Under the pieces are notes generated by a model, which worked only from the letters and a program-made list of their open reading frames with translations, made no database searches and was not told where the DNA came from. DNA of 11,362 bases, taken from contig JADGJH010001198.1 of assembly GCA_027596945.1 (NCBI GenBank), forward strand, positions 1 to 11,362, written 5' to 3'. This document shows positions 1 to 9,147 of the stretch, piece after piece. Positions within the stretch are counted from its first letter, which is position 1, and the number at the start of each line of letters is the position of its first letter. The stretch is from Physocladia obscura (taxonomy: Eukaryota; Chytridiomycota; Chytridiomycetes; Chytridiales; Chytriomycetaceae). The position numbers and the translations under genes are program-made.

Positions 1-221
1 TTCTGCAGTCATTGATCTTGCCTGTTGATTAAAGTACTCTTTCACCAACACAGATAATCTAACCATATGCAGTGATTCTGATGCTTCTGGATTATTTCTG
101 GGTGATTGACCCTCCATTGGTTGGCTTTGACTCATTGCGATGATTCAGGGCAAATAAATAAAAAACTCGCGTTTCCTTCATTTCAAATGGAAAAAACAAT
201 ATTTGAAACAACAAAAAAAAA
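1..221. promoter_or_regulatory. Upstream region of the FAM47-like gene
   Basis: No coding region is visible here. The stretch precedes the ATG at 222, so it probably holds the promoter and 5' UTR of the plus-strand gene. A perfect TGACTCA (AP-1/Gcn4-type bZIP consensus) lies at 128-134, and an inverted CCAAT box (ATTGG) lies just upstream of it near 117-121. The last 20 bases before the ATG are A-rich. The motifs are seen in the sequence; a regulatory role is inferred only from their position. Confidence 0.3.
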
Positions 222-2541
222 ATGTCAGTTATTCGACGGCCGAACAACAGTGGAAAACCAGACCTGCAATCAAAAAGAAGAGAAAGTAGAGTTTTTCTTG
301 AAGAATCTGGTGTACATGAAGAACTTGTATTTTCAGACACTGTTGCTTCAAGCACAGGAGAAGGTGCTACAACAACGGCAGCACCTACAAGACGATTTTC
401 TTCACAAATTCGACGAGTATCATGCAATATTTTCTCACAAACACCTGACTCTACTACAATGCCTATTTTTGAACAGTTGCCGGTGGTGTCGCGGATTCCG
501 CCACATAGTGCACCTGTTTTCACGCGTACTGGATACAGACTATCGCTTCCACTTGAAAAATCTAATTTATCATCCTCTCGTTGCCGACCGAAAACGGCAA
601 TTTCCGCTTCCACGCACCGGCCTTATCGAGTTGCGCCCGTTTCAGTATTGGGTGCCGTTAGCACAGAAAACTGCAAATCAAAACTTTATCCGCGGAAGCA
701 AAGACGGATTGACGAAGTGAAAGCACTGGAAGAGAAGATTATTTGTCAACATGTACTATTGTTTGTTTGTTATATATTATTATTATTATTATTTTATATT
801 TTATTTTATTTGTATATGTATGTTCAGTTAAATAAATAAAACCGACCGACAGATTCTTGATACAACCGGTCTGAATCCAATTCAAATTCAAGTACTCAAC
901 CAAACGTTAAAAGTTGGAGAACATCGTAGAACCGAATACAAAAAGTCATGCAGTGCAAATAAATGCTGGCCACCGCAATTAGAAACTTCGCCGTCCTTAC
1001 TATCAATACAAAAAAAAAAATCTGCACAAGTTTGCTTTGGCCAAATATGTCCCAATGATGAAGATTATGGTATTTTTGCAGAAGAGTTCAAAAGAAGCGA
1101 TGACGACGAAGAGTGTAGTAAATTTAATTACGATTTGCAGTCCTTTTCACATGAATTTGTTTTGACTCCGCCTAAAAATGAAATTTTGGAATTTCCACTT
1201 ATCACACCAGTTGTTGCAATTGTCACCGACGATGTGGAAATTACTTTTTCGAAATCGGAATCCGAAGTTTCTATGAAATCCACACCACAAGCTGATGTAG
1301 AGTATAATTTAAATGATGGTAACAGTGATAAGAAATATGAAATGGCAGAACAAGATATTTTTGAGAAAACAAGTGTCACATCTCGTAGGACAAGGTATAA
1401 ATATTTGGTTTGTGTTGAATTATGATTCTAATTCTACCAAAAGTGCCTTCTCATCAACATCTTCTGTTTCTTTTGCACGAAATAAGTTATTTGGTATCCA
1501 AGACGAAAAATCGGATGAAATTGGAAACAATTGTGTTGATTTTAAGAAAATTTATTCAAAAATTGTTGATCCACAGACAATTCGAGACTCTTTCTTGAAT
1601 AATTTACCAAACATAATTTCCAACGAAGATGCAGTTGCTGAAACCGAAATGAAAATTGGTTAGGAAAAATTAAATAATAAAAATAATTTTATAATTTTAT
1701 AACTATAATTATAAAAGTTTTACGAGACCTTCAGATTTGGGCAGAGCACAAATACACACCACTCTTTTCAAATACTCTTGATGAACCAAAACAGTTTTTA
1801 CAATCATTTATTTCACCAGAGCCTGCGATGTCTCAACGGTCATCGCTTGTTGTATCGCCAAATAGTCTGAGCTCCAACCTAAAACTGTCACCAACTTTTA
1901 GACCTTCAACAGCAACAAAAAGCTTCCAGAGAAGCAAAACCTCTACATCTTGTGAAAATTTGCTGAATTCTAGTGCAGTCGCTGATGATATCAAATCCAG
2001 CCAAGAATTCGACGAACTTTTGCTACTTACGCCGTGGAAACCAAAAATTGAAGAGACAAAAGGAAATGAGGATGGAAAAGGTGTTCGCATTGAAGAGTAT
2101 CTTCCCAAAACTCTTGTGAAGCGGTTGAAAGAAAACGGAGTTGTAACACCAGCAATAGTTGAGAAGTCGACTATTTCAAGGACAATTTCTGGTAAAGTTG
2201 AAGGTTGGTTAGTTATCTTATCTGCAATATATCAAATATATATGTAATTTTAATGATTGAATAGCCCAGCGGGTTAGATTCGCAGCAACAGAAATCGCAA
2301 AGATCAGAGGTTCGTATTTATTTTTAAAAACAACGAGTAAATAACAAACTGTGTAGCCGAATCAGCAAAGACAACAGAGTTTGCTCGAAAAATGCGAGGT
2401 AAACGGTGTAAATATGGTTCTACATGGTTTATGGGACCAGATAAATGGGAATCCTTGGTTAATGAGCAAGTCATTCAGGTTGGCCTACTGCCGAAGTTTT
2501 CACAATTTTTAACAAAAGTAAACAGGATAATCGAAAGTTAG
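222..2541 (+). CDS. Six-exon gene, large disordered protein with FAM47-like C-terminal motif
   Basis: Reconstructed exons are 222-752, 853-1394, 1444-1658, 1718-2191, 2265-2309 and 2357-2541. They sum to 1992 nt, 663 aa plus TAG. Phases match at every junction, and donors include GTATAA, GTTAGG and GTAAAG. The first donor (GTACTA at 753) is weak and the fourth could instead be at 2204. Most of the protein is Ser/Thr/Glu/Lys-rich and looks disordered. Two parts stand out: a helical segment around residues 430-465 (LRDLQIWAEHKYTPLF onward) and KYGSTWFMGPDKWESL around 621-636. The latter resembles the KYGAWYL-KP-LW signature of the FAM47 family (PF14642), and the 430-465 segment may match the family's PLALYxNL region. 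This assignment is from memory. The role is unknown. The C-terminus could extend if CAG|GTTGGC near 2480 is a further donor. Confidence 0.6.
773..812 (+). repeat. ATT-rich microsatellite in intron 1
   Basis: A run of ATT triplets followed by TTTTA-type repeats lies inside the proposed first intron (753-852). In frame it would read as Leu/Tyr/Phe, which creates a false hydrophobic C-terminus if the first exon is left unspliced. This is simple sequence and not a membrane segment. Confidence 0.6.
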
Positions 2542-2868
2542 AGCAAAAATGCGTACATAATTTGCTGGTGAATATAATATCAAAAAAGGAATAAACCCAA
2601 CACAAAAGTGATTACTAGGAATGATTTCACAATGCGTGACCTAATGAAAATGATCCACCATAATATTTTCTTTTTTTAAACTCAAGACCCTTTTCCATAT
2701 GACTTCTGGAAATAATTCCGTCACAGATACGCCAAGAAACAGCTTGCTTATTTTGTTAGTTTAAATCTTCTATTTGCATTTTAACCAATTGACGTGGTGC
2801 AATAAAGTCCTCACTCATTTATAAGTTCGCCAGGAATGCAAGAATAAATCAACTTGTGCAAAAAAATT
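2542..2868. other. Convergent intergenic region
   Basis: This stretch lies between the stop of the plus-strand FAM47-like gene and the stop of the minus-strand receptor gene, so it should hold both 3' UTRs. An AATAAA hexamer at 2590-2595, about 50 nt after the plus-strand stop, is a plausible polyadenylation signal. I see no gene, structured RNA or repeat in the rest. Confidence 0.45.
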
Positions 2869-3907
2869 TTATTTTTGTGGTAAGGTTTTGGAAATTTCAA
2901 TGTTTTTAGTTTCCAATTCACCAACAGCAAGCAAGTTTTTCACATTTCGTCGTAATGGTTTGTCAAAGAGAAGTATAACCAAAGCATTCATTGCTTCATT
3001 CGATTGAACGCAGAAAAATTGCAATAAAAGTCAAATATTGGACTGACTGGCTGGCTTTCAAATAACTCTATGAGAAAAACAGTTTTACAACTGAATGAAA
3101 AGACTGACCAAAAAGTAAGGCACTCATCCAATCAAAAACGATCCAACAATTGCTGCACTTTGAATCAAAAGCATCATTTGCTTCTCATCTAATGCATTAT
3201 TAGCATTTCCTTCAGAATGAATATGCCCAGGAATATTTTTGCTACGTACACTTGTAATAGTGGACCGTATCTGTCCAACGTGTTGACCTTTATTTACGCT
3301 AATCTTCGAATTATCGTCAGACACAATCCAGTTAATATCCTTACGCATTGTAGAAACGCGCATATATATTCTGAGGTACGCGTATCCAATAAAACTGATT
3401 GCGGATCCCAAAACAATAATACACACAATTGTGAACGCTTTTGCTGAGTACCATGCTGTTGCACAGTATACGTGGCTGGCGCGAAGAATATAGGTTGTCG
3501 CAGAAACACCCAGCGAAAACGGTGCAAAAGAAATCAACGCGCTGAACGCAAAAACAAACACCACATAAATTTCAGGGAATATTTTTGATGGCATGGTTTC
3601 TCGGACAACGATTGCGTATCGGAGGTAAGTGATACTAAGACGCAGTAACATTGAAATCAACCCACCTAAAACGCTTATGGTGCCGTGTATTTGTTGAGAT
3701 AGTGGTGTTGGTCGTGATATGTCGACTTTGTATGAAACTGTTGGCAAAAAGAATCACGTTATTTGCTGCAGGAATGCTGTCAGTACAGCACAACCAGAAA
3801 GTCAGAAAAGACGATGCAGGAAGTTCATAGACGTGTAGTAGGTTTGAAATAATTATTGAACCATTCAGTAGGACTGCCAGTGAGGTTGCGGTTCCTTGAA
3901 AACACAA
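2869..3907 (-). pseudogene. Rhodopsin-like 7TM receptor (GPCR), interrupted by in-frame TGA
   Basis: Three blocks are read on the minus strand. Block 1 (about 3907-3727) holds TM1 and TM2. Block 2 (3665-3124) holds TM3 with SITYLRYAIV at the DRY position, TM4, TM5 and the start of TM6. Block 3 (about 3046-2869) holds TM7, ending in a helix-8-like FDKPLRRNVKNLL and a TAA. Blocks 1 and 2 join in phase through a proposed 61-nt intron (3666-3726). TM6 reads KQMMLLIQSAAIVGSFLIG, then TGA (3124-3126), then VPYFLVSLFIQL: the stop sits where class-A receptors have the Trp of CWxP. A phase-matched intron (3047-3088) would remove the TAA at 3085 and the TGA at 3058 but leaves a second TGA at 3031. TGG encodes Trp elsewhere in this gene. 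The start codon is not found; block 1 is open upstream only to about 3955. I read this as a decayed or mis-sequenced receptor gene; the ligand is unknown. Confidence 0.6.
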
Positions 3908-4014
3908 GAAAACATGATCTTGATGATCTTTAAAAATGAAAATCTTGTGTCACACAACTACAAATTGGCTTCTATATATCAGGGATTTTATCATCAGAAG
4001 TCATGCAAATTTTA

Positions 4015-5192
4015 TTATCTCCAAGTTCTTTTTCTTTTTTGTTTTCCAAATAAGTATAGCCCAATTACTGTACAGATTCCAAATGAAAGAAGAGAAGCTG
4101 AAGCCAAGGAAAAAATCTTGTTCGAACTCTCAATTTTGTTTTCTTCTTGCATGAGTTCCTTTTCATCATCTGCACCATAATCAACTACCTCTGAAACATT
4201 TTCTGACATAGGACTAACATCATTTTCATCAATTGGGCTTTCTCGTCGCGATAGTAATTTCTCTAACTCAAACGCATCAAGCACTTCTTTAACTTTTTCG
4301 TCATGAATAGATATTTTTGATTTTTTCCATTTTTCGAGAAAATATGTTTCATCCGCTGTCATGTCAGTGCGAATTAATTTCTGTGCATGTGATGGTATGG
4401 AATCTTGACGACAAAGAGGCGAGAATACAGTTTCCATCATTTCCGCATCTAAATTGGTATTGCTGATAATTTGGTTTTTTTCTATCTGGGATTCATTAAT
4501 GGAGGTATCACTGTCTTGTTGTTTATCTGAAGGCTTTTATGTCGATTATTAATTTTTTGTCCGGATTTATTCATTTTCGTGCAAACCTGGTCTTCAAAGT
4601 CGTGAATTAAAGTTGCCAGTGAATCTCTGTGAACAAAGCAACGTTTTGTTGTCAGCGTTGGTGTTGAATATAGCGTTGAGGGCGATTCTGATGCTTCAAA
4701 TGATCGAAGATCATGTTTTTTTTCAGTCTCAGGTGTGTATAAGTTTTCATTTGACTGTCAGAAAAATAGTTAACAAAAATGAAAATTAAATAATTTAAGA
4801 TTAATTACCCAATTTTTCCAACAGCTAAAGAGCACTTCGTTTTGATGATTTTTAGTCAAAACTATTGGCCCATTTTTTTTAGCAGTATTTATGAAGGGTG
4901 ACGGTATGGGGAGGATTTTTTCTGGAATTGGCGAGTACATTTTTGCTTCGGTGATTGGAGGATAATGTGAGGATTCATATTCATATTTTTCGATTCTCCA
5001 ATCAGCGTGGCTTTCAAATTGTTGCAGAGAATCTGGGAGTGTTGTTTCAAAATGTGCTGTTTCTAATTGTCCAAACAGACTTGCGGTTTCGAGATTTTCA
5101 CGGGTGCTTGCTGAAATAATATCGTCCCATGTTGTTTCAAACTGCGCAGAGTCTTCCGATGCTTCTTCGAATTCGTCTTGCCAATCCACCAT
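4015..5192 (-). CDS. Tail-anchored acidic protein, possible selective-autophagy receptor
   Basis: Three exons are read on the minus strand: 5192-4809, 4754-4587 and 4533-4015. Introns are 54 nt (GTAATT...GACAG) and 53 nt (GTTTGC...AAAAG), both phase 0. The product is 356 aa plus TAA. ATG at 5192 is the first in frame. The N-terminus is strongly acidic and contains ETTWDDI (Trp22 to Ile25), which fits the Atg8-binding AIM/LIR consensus [W/F/Y]xx[L/I/V] with acidic flanks. The middle is low-complexity and Ser/Pro-rich. One hydrophobic helix at about 326-346 (SLASASLLSFGICTVIGLYLF) is followed by ten residues ending KRKRTWR, a tail-anchor layout often sent to mitochondria, peroxisomes or ER. An N-terminal LIR plus a C-terminal anchor is the architecture of BNIP3/NIX and, loosely, Atg32/Atg43. 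No sequence homology to them is claimed; the function is inferred from architecture alone. Confidence 0.75.
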
Positions 5193-5267
5193 CTTTTTTT
5201 GATCTTTATTTTAATCACTGCCAAATTGTCACAGGTTTGTCAGCACATTCAAACAATATGACAAAAG

Positions 5268-5666
5268 TCACTGCCACGTCTTAGATACACCGCGAGTGAT
5301 TTTGCATGCTGCATATCCGACCATCGATAAAATTCCAACAGATACCACGACTCTTCCCACATTTCTGTCCAGTACTCCGTCAGTATTATCAAACAGATAA
5401 TAGCAGTGTTGTGTCCTGCAGGGACAACATGTAATTGAGGTATTTTATTGCAAGGAAATTTTCATAAAGTTGGGCTTCCAAAAGATTTCTATAGCACGAA
5501 CCCCACAGAGAGGTTTAACACCATGACCACTTTGGGAGGGATGAATAAACTTATCAATCAGAGATAAAAGCTGCCAATTCGGATCTAAGCACTTGTATTT
5601 CCACTTTCAATGCTCGCCAACGTTAACGTTTACGTATAACGTTGCCAATAACGTTGCCAATACCAT
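5268..5666 (-). pseudogene. Broken or unresolved small membrane-protein frame
   Basis: One minus-strand frame runs 133 codons from ATG at 5666 to TGA at 5268 with only two internal stops, TGA at 5607-5609 and TAA at 5445-5447. The segment after the TAA is Cys-rich (TCCPCRTQHCYYLFDN) and then has one membrane-like helix, VVVSVGILSMVGYAACKI. An alternative is a spliced gene: donor AA|GTTTAT near 5556 to acceptor CCTGCAG near 5420 is in phase and would bypass the TAA but not the TGA. The YYLFDN segment faintly recalls the YxLxDN stretch of PEX11 proteins, too weak to name it. The first 16 codons overlap a promoter-like repeat, so the true start may lie elsewhere. It could be a degraded gene, a short multi-exon gene, or noise. 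Confidence 0.3.
5619..5662. promoter_or_regulatory. AACGTT/CCAAT repeat cluster
   Basis: Four AACGTT palindromes (5619-5624, 5625-5630, 5638-5643, 5650-5655) and one TACGTA (5631-5636) are packed into about 40 bp. The last two AACGTT copies are part of a perfect tandem 12-mer, AACGTTGCCAAT, at 5638-5649 and 5650-5661, giving two CCAAT boxes 12 bp apart. Similar CCAAT spacing occurs in fungal promoters. The cluster lies upstream of the minus-strand frame at 5268-5600 and downstream of the MATE stop. Regulatory function is an inference. Confidence 0.4.
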
Positions 5667-5780
5667 TGAAGCAGATGAATTGGTTTCCAGTTATTACAAA
5701 CGAATTTTTCAAAAAAAAGAAAAAGAAGAGAATATTATTTACTGATAGTTCCTGATAATTTAAAAACAAATAATTATCAT

Positions 5781-7465
5781 CTATGCCAAACATGGATTTA
5801 AATGATCCAAGCAGCGCATTCTTGCATTATCACTCTCTTTCTCCCAATCAAGTTGCACAATTATTACCATTTCAATTCCAGACAGCGTGAACAATGCAGC
5901 AGTCAATCCCACCCACAATCCAACCATTTTCATATCCAACACAAAACAGCAGAAAACACCAAGAGGAATGCCAACCACATAGTATCCAACCAAATTCAAG
6001 CAAGCACCAATCTCAGGTCTACCTGCGCCGCGTAGAATTCCACCGGATATACCACTCATAACATCTGCAACCTGAAACGCAGCGCCGAGAGGAAGTATCG
6101 ACGAAACAATCTCAAGCACGTGTTCGTCATCGGAGAAAATTCTGCCAAAATATGAGCGGCCGAATACTAGAAGACTGCTGTTTATTGCTGCAAGTAAGCT
6201 GCCGAGAAAGAATAGTGACACGAAGGCGGTTAGCTTTGCTTTATCTGGAGACTTTGCGCCGAGTGCGTTTCCGATTCGTGTTGTGCATGCGATACTGACA
6301 CCCAACGGAATCATGTACGCCCACGAGCAAATAGTAATTATAATTGTCTGCGCTGCAAGGTATTCGGGTCCTAAAAGACCAGCGCAAAGGGCAACAATTT
6401 CCCAAGCCCACCTGATTTTACATTGAATTTAAATAGCAAATACAAATAAAAATCAAAAAATTCTACTAAAAAAATACCATTCTGAACACGTCATAAATAC
6501 ACCCGATATGGCCAATTCAACAACAATTCGTAGTTTTCTGGTATTAAAAAGTTGATCCAGCTGTAATTCCGCAAAAGCATCTCCACCATTAACGAACATT
6601 GAATATAATACAAGAAGTAACGCAACGAGTGTTTGGCTAATTGTTAAAGCAAATGGTGCGCCCGAGCCTGTGTCATCCAACTTGAAACGGGAGAATACAA
6701 AGATGTATTGAAGTACACAATTAATTGGAGTTACACAGCACATGACGAGCATTTGAGCACTCATTATTCCTTGAGCCATCAAGAAACGCTTTACAGATTC
6801 ACTTATGACAAATGGAAACAGTGAGGGAATCAAAATTTTCGTGTATTTTCCGCTTAGTTCGGCAATTGTTGGATCCTGCCCAGCCAGTAAAAGCAAATCT
6901 TTTGTAAACAGCCATAGTATTGCAATGGGAATTGTTGTGATATACATAACTAGTATTGTTCGTGTGAGGTGTCTGTTAATAAAGAAATTTTTTTTAGCAC
7001 CGATGACTCAACTTTAGTTTTTGTGGGTGCAAGGAAACTTAACCTTCCGAGATCCTTCTTGTCACCGCTTCCAGATACAAACTCACCGTACGCTTGAGAA
7101 CAGAGGGTATCTATTGCAGCGCCCATTCCCAGAATCAAAGAATAGCCTGTTACGTTTGCATATAAACTGGTCAAAGCCATTGATGCCAGGGCAGTGGTGC
7201 CAAGTCTACCTAAGGCAATGATCTGGTGATTGCTTTAAATATTCAACACCAAAACAGTGATAATAGTAGCTTAAAAAATATGGCAGGAACTCACAGCGGC
7301 AAAATTGAGTGACATTTGTAACAAGCATCCCACAGACACTGGCCAAGCAAGAGGAACTAGCGCACAGCTTTCGCTTACAACTGTAGCGGGCGTGAGACAC
7401 TTTGGCCGTTCTTGTTCTGGTTGTAGGAAACTAACTAGTGGAGTTCTTTCATTGTTGTGATTCAT
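5781..7465 (-). CDS. MATE-family multidrug/toxin extrusion transporter
   Basis: Four exons are read on the minus strand: 7465-7295, 7222-7044, 6972-6478 and 6411-5781. Introns are 72, 71 and 66 nt; the first donor is GTGAGT. Exons total 1476 nt, 491 aa plus TAG, a normal length for eukaryotic MATE proteins. Twelve hydrophobic segments are expected. Family hallmarks include the DTLCSQAYGEF block after TM2 (matching the C-G/S-QAYG signature) and, in the second half, SWAYMIPLGVSIACTTRIGNALGA, which matches the P-x-G-x-S-x-A-x-x-x-R-x-G-x-x-x-G pattern. MATE proteins are proton- or sodium-coupled exporters of cationic organic compounds at plasma or vacuolar membranes; substrate and location are not visible here. 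The QAYG loop carries a short GSGDKK insertion. The N-terminus is short and starts MNHNNERTPL. The gene has no in-frame TGA, which argues against UGA=Trp in this genome. Confidence 0.93.
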
Positions 7466-7684
7466 GCTTCAGTTTGCAGATGGTACTGCGGAGAAGATAT
7501 GCTACAAATCACAAAAAAGAAGAAACGAATAAATTGTAAAAGAAGGGCTAGTCCGTGTAAAGTTTTGCAAACACCCCTAATTTTATTTACGCATATAATT
7601 ACCCTTTCTTAAAAGTAATTTTCTGAGGAATGAAAATGATATCTCGGAATATCGAGGGTCAATGCAGAAGGAAAAAAAAATCAA
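7466..7684. other. Divergent upstream region between MATE and the coiled-coil gene
   Basis: This stretch holds the 5' side of the minus-strand MATE gene and of the plus-strand gene starting at 7685, so it probably contains both promoters. A 39-codon plus-strand ORF starts at 7630 and overlaps the 7685 ORF in another frame. No clear TATA box, repeat or RNA structure was found. Confidence 0.35.
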
Positions 7685-7945
7685 ATGATTTCGGTTGGGC
7701 TTGGCAACAAGAATATAGTCGCAAAGGCTGCAGCTGCAACGGCAACTGCGACTGAAGAAGAAATACAAGAAGAAAAAGAGCAAAATCTCGATTCTCTGAA
7801 CGCCGATCTTACTGCTGCCGAGACTGTCTTGCGTATTGAGATTGAAGCCCTTGCGCTGCTGCAAACTCAGCATTCACAAAACCGCCGCCTGATTGCCATT
7901 GCTCTGAAAGAAAACGCAAAACACAAAAATAGCAAAATCAACTGA
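7685..7945 (+). CDS. Small coiled-coil protein of unknown function
   Basis: An 86-aa single-exon ORF from ATG to TGA. The N-terminus is Ala/Thr-rich (AKAAAATATAT), followed by an acidic EEEIQEEKEQ stretch and a helix with heptad-like Leu/Ile/Ala spacing (LNADLTAAETVLRIEIEALALL), then a basic tail. This pattern predicts a short coiled coil, as in small structural or complex-subunit proteins. I do not recognise the family. The composition is richer in GC than the flanks, which supports coding. Only 15 nt separate its stop from the convergent stop of the lectin gene at 7961. The ORF could be one exon of a longer gene, since GT sites exist upstream. Confidence 0.5.
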   Translation: MISVGLGNKNIVAKAAAATATATEEEIQEEKEQNLDSLNADLTAAETVLRIEIEALALLQTQHSQNRRLIAIALKENAKHKNSKIN

Positions 7946-7960
7946 GGCTATAATAAAAAT

Positions 7961-9009
7961 TCACGAGTTCCCAAACACCCATTTCTGATTCCATCCTCCA
8001 TTGCAATTCCACAACTGAACTTTATTTCCTTCCTCCAAGCCTCCATTATTATCATCCAAACAAAACTCAATATTTTTGCTCGGCCGGTAAACTGTTCCTG
8101 CAACATTTCGCGTCATATTCCAAAGAATCACACTGTCGCTCTCACATGTATCTAACACAATCCAAATACCTCGATGCATGACCCCACCAGCAACACTCAT
8201 ACATAGATTTGGTGCCGAATATAAATGCATTTTGCTTGCTTTATCCAGGCCAAAATACGTATTTGTGTTTTCGCTGTTGATAGTCACTAACTTAGTTCCG
8301 ACTGTCACCACAGATGATTTAGTCGTGACGGTGACATTTGGAAAGTAGTTTAGCATGAGTGGCGCATATTGAATTTGTTCAGCCACTGCCGTTGCAGTAG
8401 CCGGTTTTGACACAGATATTGGCCACATGCTTTCATCTGCATAAGTAGTTGAAAAAGAATTTAAAACTGAATTTGCGGAAGTTTGCATGTGGAAGAGTTC
8501 GAGCGAATGCAATTTACCAGTCTATTCCCAAATTAAAATAAATAAATTGAATTTTATATCATTACCTTCATATTGGCAGTTGTTGCACGGATCGTTTCAA
8601 TTCCGGCTATTTTCGTTGATGTGATCACTTCTAAAGATAAGGGGACTATGTAGGGCACAGTCAAATCTAAATTTTCAAGTTTTGGGTCATTAGATGCCAG
8701 GTGTGTACATCCTACAGTTTTTGAGACTTTGCTATTCAAAATACGAGACTTTGAAATCTCTGTGGTTAATGTTGAAGGTACTCTTTTATAGAATTCATTG
8801 TTGGTTGAAGGAGATGTGATTTCGAAATCCAAAGGTTTGGCCACAGTTTCGACCATACTTTGATGATCAGACGCGTCAAATACTGTACTTTGTGTCACAG
8901 TAATACCAAGACCCGTGCCACTATGATCAGTACAAAGCTCCGTAACTTTTGAGCCCGTTGGAAACGTAAATATCGTCACGGAAAATTGCGCGAACAAAAG
9001 TTGTATCAA
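7961..9009 (-). CDS. Secreted protein with C-terminal ricin-B-type lectin domain
   Basis: Two exons are read on the minus strand, 9009-8566 and 8521-7961, joined by a 44-nt intron (AAG|GTAATG...GGAATAG, phase 0), giving about 334 residues. The N-terminus is hydrophobic (SLIQLLFAQFSVTIFTF) and looks like a signal peptide. A Ser/Thr-rich stalk with N-glycosylation sequons (NVT, NMT) fills residues 30-235. The last 85 residues carry ricin-B/beta-trefoil features: CMSVAGG, ILW, FCLDDNNGG, then VQLWNCNGGWNQKW, the QxW-type repeat ending the fold. Only part of a three-lobed trefoil is obvious. This is a carbohydrate-binding domain; there is no rRNA N-glycosidase (A-chain) region, so nothing indicates a toxin. 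There is no ATG at the 5' end: the frame is open up to a TAG, where TTATTAG|AGC (exon from 9021) could be an acceptor for a short unseen first exon. Confidence 0.72.
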
Positions 9010-9147
9010 ACTAATACGGCTCTAATAAGCGGTGAATAAGCTTTGTAGTTTCACGGTAATTATAACATGTCAGCATAATAAACACCATTTACTCCAGTTC
9101 AAAAATGAAAAATATTGTCAAAGCAGATTTGAAAAACAAAAACGACG

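Noticed and set aside
92..720. Long open frames on both strands over the first exon of the FAM47-like gene (minus 92-613, plus 106-720)
   Set aside because: They mirror the exon at 222-752. Only the 222 frame connects in phase to the downstream exons; the others have no continuation or domain.
2262..2319. tRNA- or SINE-like A box (TAGCCCAGCGG) and partial B box (GGTTCGTAT)
   Set aside because: The spacing is suggestive, but no acceptor stem or anticodon arm folds, the B box lacks the conserved A and CC, and the stretch is explained by a small coding exon with matching phases.
2869..5666. General reassignment of UGA to Trp in this genome
   Set aside because: TGA stops interrupt the receptor and the 5268-5666 frame, but the conserved MATE gene, the tail-anchored gene and the FAM47-like gene contain no internal TGA, and the lectin gene ends at TGA just after its domain.
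7583..7873. 96-codon minus-strand ORF opposite the coiled-coil gene
   Set aside because: It is low complexity (Phe/Cys/Ser) created by the reverse complement of the GAA/GCA-rich coding strand.
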